From: Acephala macrosclerotiorum | Lineage: Eukaryota; Ascomycota; Leotiomycetes; Helotiales; Mollisiaceae | Direction: 5' to 3' | Length of the DNA: 28,480 nucleotides | Assembly: GCA_014904845.1 (NCBI GenBank) | Contig: MU119615.1 | Location: 6,932 to 35,411 of the forward strand | Part shown: in pieces, positions 20,090-28,480 of the stretch | Layout of the letters: the number at the start of each line of letters is the position of its first letter | How positions within the stretch are numbered: the first letter of the stretch is position 1 | The notes under the pieces: generated by a model | Databases searched by the model: none | Seen by the model: only the letters and a program-made list of their open reading frames with translations | What the model was told of the DNA's origin: nothing | Position numbers and translations under genes: made by a program

Positions 20090-22024
20090 TCAAGAATCCA
20101 AAGACTGGGAAGCCTCAGAAAGCTCCAGAAGATCAGCTATTGGCGGGTCGGGGGATGCCGATGCGCAAGTTATCTTCTGCAAGGTGTGGACATCAAGCTG
20201 CAGCTTGGCTGGTACATGCCGCAACGCATCGTACCGATCTCCGCAGATATCTGGAGCTGCGGTAGGGGAACAGGCAAGAAAATTGACAGCACGTCCAACT
20301 ATGTGACTTCTCGTTCGGTCTTTGAGATCTTCTCGGGTAACGACCAACGTGTTTGAGTCTCGGAATTGCAATACCAAGTCGCCCACTTGTACAACATTCG
20401 GCACCAGAATGACAAGGCCGGTCTCTTCAAAAGCCAATCTGCATTTATCTTCGGTGGTATTGGAAGCTGCTTCCTGTGCCTTGAAGAATAGGTATTCAAG
20501 GTCCTGCTTGATGACTTGACGGTTTTGCTGGTTAACCAGTTGTTCTTTCGAAGATTTCCTCCAAAAGAAAAGTTTCTGCAGTTTTTGCTTCATTGGATCT
20601 TGGACAGTCTCCTTAGCCGGCACTTGGAGACTGGGAATTTCCTGGTGTGCTACGTGCTGCTGATAACTTATCGGATAGACAAGATCTAACTGTCTAGTGA
20701 CTTGACGTGGACGATGATCATGCCACTCTTTATGGAGCGGATTGATGAACTCCAGCTGTCGAATGACTAGATCCCCCAGATTCGAGATTTCAGGGCCGTC
20801 TTTCGGCATAGCTCGGTGCAAAGGAGGACTTAGGTAGCTCACTCGGCCTCGAACCGTTCCGGCGACGCTAATATCCTGCCCCTCGAGTTCTGATACTGAC
20901 TCTCGAAGCGACTGTTGGAAAGTTGAAGCGACTTGTCCGCACTCATTCACCGTTACCTCCAGCTTGTGATGAAACAGATGCGACTCTGTGATGATATTGG
21001 CGTCACCCCGCGAGTTGTGCCTTTGTGTGTGGTGATGAAGTAGCATACCAGCTAGTTTACTGAATGGAGATGAGTAATCTACCGGCACCGCATTGATGCA
21101 GCAACTTGCTGCGAAGCTGTGCAAGCCAAACATTTTGTCGCGCTTATCGTGACATACGGCCTCTCCATACTCTGCACAAAGATCAAGTAAAGGTCGTAGT
21201 TCAATGCTCTTTGCAAGACTTTTGGGGAAATCAGGTTGGACTTCGTGTCGTTCACGGACAAGACGTGCCAACGTGCTTCCTCGAACTTCATCAAGAATTC
21301 GCTCCCTCTCACTAATAGCAACTTCCCATGGCACCCATGATAGTGACAACTGCTCTTCAACTTGTCGGAAGAAAGTCTTCAGGTCACTCCAGCTACATGT
21401 ATCATCGCCACATTGGACTAATATCTCCCTCGCGAGTATGATCTCCTGGATGATCCAAAGCCGGCTCCAGTATTCCCGAAAAAAAACAGACTTGATATGT
21501 CGAAGCTGAATATTCTGCTCCTGAGTAGGTCGCTTAGCAAGTGGGGATATTCCGAAAGATATTTGCATGTTGCTGCTTCTCTTAAGAAACTGCATAGCCA
21601 CCCCTGACGAGGCATCAGATGGGCCTAGCCAGACGACTACATTCAAAGCACTCTGGTAGATCCTTCCCATTTGATGCACCTGGTGGTTTCTCTCGGAGTT
21701 GTCTTCCTGATTGATACATAGGGCATCAATCCACAGGGTACGAGGGGTGTGCCAGTGGCGGAGATGCAGTAGGGCCGAGAAGAGATTTTCGCGGATCGAG
21801 CAAGTCTTGCCATTGATTTCGATCGAGTTTGAAGAAGTCGGAGATCCCCACATGTAAGATAGTGCCTCGTAGTGCAAGTCCCATTTGAGATTGAAATGTT
21901 TGATCGTACATTCGACCACGGGATCCTGTCTCGTGCTGGGAAGGAGGTGTAAGAGTCGTATCTCGTCTGCGTCAGCAAGTGGCGAGTAGAGTTGCGCAGG
22001 GCCTGAATATTCCGTCGTATCCAT
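20090..22024 (-). CDS. HET-domain (heterokaryon incompatibility) protein, 644 aa, single exon
   Basis: HET proteins act in allorecognition: a mismatch after hyphal fusion triggers cell death of the mixed compartment. Visible hallmarks are YEALSYMWG (residues 52-60), LWIDALCINQED (97-108), RIYQSALNVVVWLGP (121-135), YWSRLWIIQEI (185-195), DKRDKMFGL (293-301) and PVDYSSPF (314-321). These cover the full domain and the usual extension behind it. Residues 530-582, with VQVGDLVLQF and SHIVGRAVNF, resemble the C-terminal module common in HET-only proteins. No NACHT, WD40, ankyrin or membrane segment is seen. The ATG has A at -3 and G at +4, with no better upstream start. No intron is needed, and length and integrity are normal for the family. 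Its neighbours are pseudogenes and AT-only DNA, so it sits alone in a spared island. Partner and specificity cannot be predicted. Confidence 0.93.
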   Translation of the reverse strand: MDTTEYSGPAQLYSPLADADEIRLLHLLPSTRQDPVVECTIKHFNLKWDLHYEALSYMWGSPTSSNSIEINGKTCSIRENLFSALLHLRHWHTPRTLWIDALCINQEDNSERNHQVHQMGRIYQSALNVVVWLGPSDASSGVAMQFLKRSSNMQISFGISPLAKRPTQEQNIQLRHIKSVFFREYWSRLWIIQEIILAREILVQCGDDTCSWSDLKTFFRQVEEQLSLSWVPWEVAISERERILDEVRGSTLARLVRERHEVQPDFPKSLAKSIELRPLLDLCAEYGEAVCHDKRDKMFGLHSFAASCCINAVPVDYSSPFSKLAGMLLHHHTQRHNSRGDANIITESHLFHHKLEVTVNECGQVASTFQQSLRESVSELEGQDISVAGTVRGRVSYLSPPLHRAMPKDGPEISNLGDLVIRQLEFINPLHKEWHDHRPRQVTRQLDLVYPISYQQHVAHQEIPSLQVPAKETVQDPMKQKLQKLFFWRKSSKEQLVNQQNRQVIKQDLEYLFFKAQEAASNTTEDKCRLAFEETGLVILVPNVVQVGDLVLQFRDSNTLVVTREDLKDRTRSHIVGRAVNFLACSPTAAPDICGDRYDALRHVPAKLQLDVHTLQKITCASASPDPPIADLLELSEASQSLDS

Positions 22025-22400
22025 TATTGCAGGATGTTAATGTTAGAGTCCAGGAGAATTGAAAGTCGGAGGATCATTGATTACAAACGAGGCTGAGCTG
22101 AACCTATCTCAGCTCCGAGGGGCAAGGGAATTGGTGGATAAGTTCATGGGGCATAATAAATAAGCGAGGGTGGCGCACAAGTTTCTACTTTTAGAAAGTC
22201 TAATACGGTTTACGTAATGCCATCACAAAAAGCGCGAACCAAATTTTGGAAATCATAGTCCAAAGCACTCCGAAAGCCTTTTAAGACGGTCAAAACTTGT
22301 TTTCTGGGCCATAATCTATTTCTACAAGTAATCTAGTTTAATATAGTGCGAGTTTTAATAAATTTAAAGAGATACTTATTACTTTTATGAGCAAATACTA
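22025..22400. promoter_or_regulatory. Upstream region of the HET gene grading into AT-only DNA
   Basis: Normal-composition 5' flank of the HET gene. On the minus strand an AT-rich word (gcttatttattatg) lies about 130 bp before the start codon and is the only TATA-like candidate; the match is weak. From about 22320 the composition falls and by 22400 the sequence is AT-only, so promoter length is limited to about 300-370 bp. Confidence 0.3.
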
Positions 22401-23809
22401 TAAAAATTATTATAATATTTACGAGATTTTTATACATTTTTTATTACACGAGTTCGTTGTTTTAAAATTATATAAAATCGAACGTTTTTTTATTCGATAT
22501 TTATATTATTTAATTTTACGTTTTTATTTTTAAATTTTTTTATTATAAATTCTTTTTTTTTAAATTTTATTATTTAATATTATTATAAAATTATTAAAAC
22601 GATTTTTAATCGTTTTACGTAAATAATATTTCGATTTTATAATTTCGAATAATTAATAAAAATATAAATTAATATTTTTATTATCGAATTTTAAATATAA
22701 TATTTTAATATAAATAAATATAAAAATTAAAAATAATTTAAAAAAAAATTTATTATTTTATATTTTAAATTATTAATTTAAAAATATTATTATATAAAAA
22801 AATTTATTTATTTAAATATTATTTATATTTCAATTAATTTTATTAAATAATATTATATTTATAAAATTTATTTTATATTAATTATTATATATATTTATAT
22901 AATTTTAATAATTTTTAATATTAAAAGAAAATTAATAAAAAATTTTTTAAATTAAAAATCGATTTTATAAATTATTATTATATAAGTTTTAAAATATATT
23001 ATATTATTAAATAAAAATTTTTAAATTTTATAAATAAAATAATAATAAAAATTTATTATTTTATTAATATTATATATAAATAAAATACGATAAAGTTTAT
23101 ACGTTTATTATTTATATAGAAATCGTTTATTATTAATATAAAATATATAATAAATTTTTTTATAAATAAAAAAAATAAAAATAAAAATAAAATTAATTAT
23201 ATTTAATTTTAAATTCGATTTTTAAATTTTTTATTATATTTTTAAATTATTAATTAAGTTTTTTATATATTTTTTTAATTTTTTTAAAAGTTTAATTAAT
23301 AATATAATATAAAATATATATTATTAATTATATTAATATAATTTTAATAAAAATAATAATTTATTAATTTATTTTAAAATTTATATTTTATTTAAAATAA
23401 TTTAAATAAAAAAAATATTTTAAATATATTATAAATTATATAAATTAAAATATAAAAATTATATTATAAAAAATTAAATTAATTAAAATTTAAAATATTT
23501 TATAAAAATAATATATAATTTAAATTTATTATTTATATTTTTATTTTGTTTTTTTAAATTTATTAAATTTAATATTATTTAAATTTTAATATAAAAACTT
23601 TTTATATTTATTAATATTATTATTAATATTCGTAAAAATTAATAACGTTATAACGACGTTAAAAAAATTAATTTAATATTAATATAAATTTATTAAATAA
23701 TTTTATTTATAAAATTAATTAAATATATTTTAATAATCGTATTTTAATATTAATTTATTTTATAAAATTTATTTTAAAAAATTTAAATATAAATAATAAT
23801 AATAATTAT
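22400..23809. other. AT-only tract, RIP-degraded, no gene
   Basis: The first 250 bp (22400-22650) keeps more CG words and grades from the normal-composition block. The rest is almost pure A+T. No open frame or recognisable element is visible, and the right border is the mutated 5' end of R4. Confidence 0.75.
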
Positions 23810-24174
23810 TTATTCGATATAAAAACTAATATTAATTTTTTTATATATACGTAATATTAATACTTTTTACAATAAACGATTTTATTTAAATTTAATTAAT
23901 TTATTAAAATTTTTATAATAAAAATAATTACGTAATAATTTCGAATTAATATATAATCGATCCGATAAAAAAATATTAAAATTTCGATTTATATACGACT
24001 ATATTACGTTTATAATTATAATATATTAATTAATTCAAATTATATAAAATTTATAAATAAATTAAAATTTAATTAAATATTAAATTTTAAATTTTAAGCG
24101 ATTTTATTAATTCGTTATTGTGCAAATTGATAAAATATAATCGGACTTATTTAAAATAGCGATCGTAAAATTCT

Positions 24175-24835
24175 AAGTGTATTTCTATTTTAAATATTAA
24201 AATATTTATTTAAATATTAAATATTTTTATAATTGTATAATTTTTAAAAAAAATTTTAAAAAGTTTCTTTTCAAAATTATATATTAAATAAAGTAATTTA
24301 AATTGATTGAATTGATCGTAGTAACTCGATATAAAAAACGGGGGTCCCAAAGAGTATTCTTCTAGTATAAAACTTTAAAAGTACGTTTTATTTAAAACGT
24401 TAAAATAATAAAATATTTTTATTTTAATTATATAATTACGCAACTCTCGAAAGAAATTTCAGAGAGTTTTTCTTTAAAATTATATACTAAGCAAAGTAAT
24501 CCAAATCGATTAAATTAATCGTAGTAACTCAATAAAAGAGGCGAGGGTCCCGGGGAGTGTCCCCCTAGTGTGAGGCTCTACTGGAAGTGCGTTTTTGCCT
24601 TAGGCACTAAGGCTTCTAAATATAAAACACTCTCTAATCCAACTGCGCAGCTCTAAAGGGGGGGGGGGGTCCCAAGGGGTCTCCCCCTGGAATTATATGC
24701 TAAATAAAGTAATTTAAATTCATTGAATCGATCGTAGCAACTCAATATAAGAGACGGGGGTCCCAGGGGGTTTCCCCCTGGTAATATAAGGCTCCGCAAG
24801 TAGGGCGTTTCTGCCTTAAGCACTAAGGAGCTTAT
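24175..24835 (+). repeat. Tandem array in R4, three units plus partial
   Basis: Start motifs occur at about 24175, 24381, 24586 and 24802, giving units of about 205-216 bp. GC-rich modules include 24541-24567, 24658-24690 (with a run of ten or more G's) and 24764-24790. The last contains the perfect stem CCAGGGGG-TTT-CCCCCTGG. The first unit is heavily mutated and the last two are nearly intact. Confidence 0.75.
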
Positions 24836-24923
24836 CAGCTTATCGGCTCACCGCTCGGCAAAATCTAGAACTCAATAACTATACCAACTTTAAATGCTTA
24901 TAAAACGCTCAAATTAAGAGCTT

Positions 24924-25115
24924 TTAACTTGAAACTTGAAACTTGAAATAAGAGTATATTAATAAAGTCGAAGACTTTGTAGCCCCTCGCAGAGGCGCCT
25001 TTGCGAGGCCTGCGGAGCAAAATGTGCGTCGAGTATCGAAAGAAAGAGCCCGTCCGCTATTGGCTCGCTTAGCGAGCCGCCAGACGGACCTTTTCTTTCG
25101 ATACGAGAGAAACAT
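24924..25115 (-). other. Small conserved open frame (63 codons) at the R4 3' terminus
   Basis: This is the counterpart of the R1 and R2 terminal frames, starting MFLSYRKKRSV and sharing FDTRRTFCSAGLA and YSYFKFQ. Residues 12-22 differ by indels that lie in the hairpin (ggctcgc-tta-gcgagcc), where pairing is perfect. Retention of the frame through these changes is suggestive but weak evidence of coding. Confidence 0.2.
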
Positions 25116-25118
25116 TTT

Positions 25119-28100
25119 ATATAATTACGTAAATAAATAAATAAATAAAAATATTATAAAATATTAAAAAATTTATTATATTTAATTAATTATAATAAAT
25201 TTTTTTAATATTTTTATATAAATTATTTAATAATACGTATATTAATATCGAATTAATAATATTAAAAATATATTTTATTTTATTTTAAAAAATATAAATA
25301 TATTATTATTTATATGAATTTAAAATAATATTATAATAATTATTTTTAATAAAAAAAAACGAATTTATTGCGAATTTAATATTAAATAAATATAAAAAAT
25401 AAATTATTTAATTTAAAAACTATTTTAATTATAAATTAAATAATATAAATATAATATAAAAAAAAATTTATATAAATTTAATAATAATATAATATTTTTA
25501 TATAAATATAAAATTTTTTAATAATAATAAATATATTTATTATTAAAAATAAATATAAAATTAAATTATAAAATAATAAAAAAAAATTATATAAAAAAAT
25601 ATATATATAAAAAAAAATTATATAATTGAAAACGATTTTAAAATAAAAATAAATAAAATTTATTATAATTATTATTTAATATAAATCGTAATATATATAT
25701 TATAAATAAAATTTAACGAGCGATTAAAATTATATAAAATAATATTTAAATATATAATATAATAATTTTTTATAAAAATAATTTATAAATATTTATTTTA
25801 TTTAATATTTTTTTATTTTTAAAATTTAATTAATTTATAATATTATTTTTTATATATAAATTTTATATATAGAAAATAATATATAATTTTAAATAAATTT
25901 TTTTTTAAAAATAAATAAAATTAAAAAATTATATATTATAATTAAATTCTTTTTTTAATTTATTAATTATAAAAAAATATAAATAATAATAAATTATAAT
26001 TATTAATAATATAAAATTTTAAAATTTTAAATTTTAAAAATTATTAAAAGATTTTTTTTTTTAATTTTTTAAATGTTTTTTATTTTTTTATTTTAATTAT
26101 TATTTAAATAATATATATTTAATAATAAATTAAAAACGAAAATATAAAACAATTTTAATTATATTTATTAAATTATAATTAATTATTTAAAAAAATATAA
26201 TTTTAATTTTAATAAAATAATATTAATTCGTTTAAAATTAATATTATACGTAATTATTAAATTATTATTATATTTATATTAATATTTTTTTTTATAATAA
26301 AAATTTAATTAATTTAATTAAATAAAAAAATTTGTTTTTTTTTATTATAATTTATTAATACGTAAAACTCGTTAATATTTTAATATAAAAATTATATAAT
26401 AAAATTTTAAAAATAATAATAATAAATTAATATTATTTTCGAAGTTCGTTAAAAATTATAATCGCTAAAATTGAAATAATTTTTTATTTTTTAATTTTAT
26501 AAATTAAATAATAAAACTTTTAAAATATAATATAAAAATATTTTTTTTTTTTAATAAATATTTTTTTTTAGTTTTTTATATTATTTTTATCGTTTTTTTT
26601 TAATTTTTTTTTTATTCGAATTTTATTAAATATTAATTTTATTATAATATTCATCGAATTATTTTAATTATTAATTTATTAAATTTTTTATAATTTTTTA
26701 CGTTTATACGATTAACGAAAAATTATAATATCGATTATAAAACGCTTTTTTTTTAATCGTTTTTAATTTAATTAAATATTTGTAAAACGAATATAAATTT
26801 ATATAAATAATTATTAAATTATTAAATAATTATATTAATAATAAATTCGATTATAATTATTATATTGATTTTTTTTATTATATTATATATTTTCGAAATT
26901 AAAACGTTTTTAATAATACGTTTATTTTTAATAAAATTTTAATTTTGAATTTTTTATTATTTAATTATTGTTTATTTATTAAAATAATTTTATATTTAAT
27001 TTAAAAATTAAAATTTTTATTATTTATATATAAATCGTCGATAAAAACGAAAATTTTTATTATAAATAAATTATATTTTCGTATTTAATTAAAATATATT
27101 TATTAAAAATTAATAATATTTTTAAAATTAAAATTTTTTTAAATTTAATTAAAAATTTAATATTATTAAATTCGTTTTTTTCGAAAATAAATCTTTTTTT
27201 TATTAATATAAATATATTATTAATTTACATTTTAATAACGTCGAAAATTTTTTTAATAATTATAATTAAAAAATAAAAATCGTATATTAATATAATTATT
27301 AATAAATTTTTTTTATAATATTTATAATATATAATTTATTAATATATTTTAATTTTTTAATTTTTTAATTAAATTAAAAAAAAATATTAAAATAATAATT
27401 ATTTATTAATTTATTTATTAAATTAAAATTTTTTTTTTTTTCGTTATTATATTTTTAAATTACTAATTTTAATTTTTTTTTTAATTTCGTTAATTAATTT
27501 CGAATTAAAAATTCTTTTTATAATTAAATTATTAATTTTTTTTTTAAAACGTTTTAAATAATTATTTAAAATTTATAATCGTATTTTTTTTTTTATAATT
27601 TTAAAAAAAATATTATATTAATTTTTTTTTATTTATTATAAATATTATAAAAATTTCAATTTTTTTAATAATAATAATAATAAATTACTCGTTAAAATTT
27701 TTAAAATTTTTATTGTTTTTTTTTAATAAAATATTATTTTTTATTAAATACGTTTTTATTACGTAATTTTTTTAAACGTTTTTAATTATATTATTAAATT
27801 AATTTTTTATTTAATTCGTTTAATAAAAAAAATATAAAAACTTTTTTTTAATTATAATTTTTATTATCGTTTTAATTATCGTTTTAAATTTTTAATATTT
27901 TTTTTTTATATAATACGATTTAATAATTGTAAAACGAAAATTAATTAATTTATAAAATATATTAATTATATATATTTTATTATTAATCGCTAATAATTAA
28001 TATAATTTTTTTTATTTGCTTTTTTTACGTTAAACGTATACATTTAAAAGAATTAATAAATTTAATATAAATTTTATATTTAAATTATTTTTTATTATAA

Positions 28101-28480
28101 ACGTATTATTAATTTAATATTTAATATATAAACGACGTATTTTTTTAATAATTAATTATTTTAAAATATATTTTAAAAATTAATAATATATTATTATTAA
28201 TTATTTTAAAATATATTTTAAAAATTAATAATATTAATATAATATTATTTACAATTTTAATTATTATTTATAAAATTATTTGTTTATTAATTTGTTTTTT
28301 AATTAATTTATTACGAATAATTTTATAAATTTAATATAATAATATATAATATTTTTTTATTTTTTTTATATTATTATAAATTTTAATAAATATTTTTTTA
28401 ATTTTAATTATTATTATTTTAACGTTTTATTAAAATTTTATAAACGAGAAATTTTTTTTTACGTTATAAATAAAATAATT
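25119..28480. other. AT-only tract to window end, no gene
   Basis: Near-pure A+T sequence with residual CG dinucleotides and no supportable frame. Slightly less eroded patches occur at about 26430-26470 and 26690-26770. A 45-bp-period duplication lies near the end. No further element R copy was recognised. Confidence 0.75.
28152..28236. repeat. Tandem duplication, 45-bp period
   Basis: The stretch ttaattattttaaaatata followed by ttttaaaaattaataatat occurs at 28152-28190 and again at 28197-28236 without visible change. It is a recent local duplication in AT-only DNA. Confidence 0.8.

Larger units (their letters stand above)
23810..25118 (+). mobile_element. Element R copy 4 (R4), lacking the internal segment, 5' half RIP-mutated
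   Basis: R4 aligns with R1 in order and length, including absence of the 1.4-kb internal segment. It begins tattcgatataaaaactaat (compare R1 gttcgctttaaaaactaat) and ends cgagagaaacatttt. The 5' third (23810-24170) is strongly AT-mutated with small deletions, the array is intermediate, and 24500-25118 is essentially unmutated. It has the longest hairpin array of the four copies. No coding gene for mobility is present. Confidence 0.75.

Noticed and set aside
20084..21978. Short frames on both strands within the HET gene
   Set aside because: Other-frame shadows of the 644-codon HET coding region.

Overview
The window looks like part of a filamentous ascomycete (Pezizomycotina) genome. Two things point there. 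One intact gene encodes a HET-domain (heterokaryon incompatibility) protein. Most of the remaining DNA has decayed to almost pure A+T by C-to-T and G-to-A change, as repeat-induced point mutation (RIP) does. The species cannot be named from the sequence.

Layout. Six AT-only tracts (about 1-5390, 6539-10565, 12661-13563, 15966-17365, 22400-23809 and 25119-28480) hold no gene I can support. In a hand count of 12661-13560, G+C is about 3%, and about 10 of 12 C's are followed by G. Embedded in them are four copies of one dispersed repeat, here called element R: R1 5391-6538 (+), R2 10566-12660 (+, 5' truncated), R3 13564-15965 (-) and R4 23810-25118 (+). A heavily mutated scrap of a further copy lies near 16760-16870. 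R has no recognisable transposase or reverse transcriptase. It carries a variable tandem array of roughly 200-bp units with GC-rich hairpins and, in R2 and R3 only, a 1.3-1.4 kb internal segment bounded by an 11-bp direct repeat.

Between about 17455 and 22400 lies a block of normal base composition. It holds the HET gene (20090-22024, minus, 644 codons) and, beside it on the same strand, decayed copies of a fungal repetitive gene with acidic stretches and basic RPAKRRK-type motifs (17366-18841 and 19310-19790). One edge of the RIP-affected DNA falls inside the first of these pseudogenes.

The genes do not form a pathway. The picture is one of genome defence: duplicated DNA reduced to AT, later or less-affected element copies lying in it with sharp borders, and one incompatibility-type gene in a spared island. 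The most unusual signal is the mutation pattern. CpG dinucleotides are largely preserved while nearly all other C and G are lost, and mutated/unmutated copy pairs inside the window show this directly.
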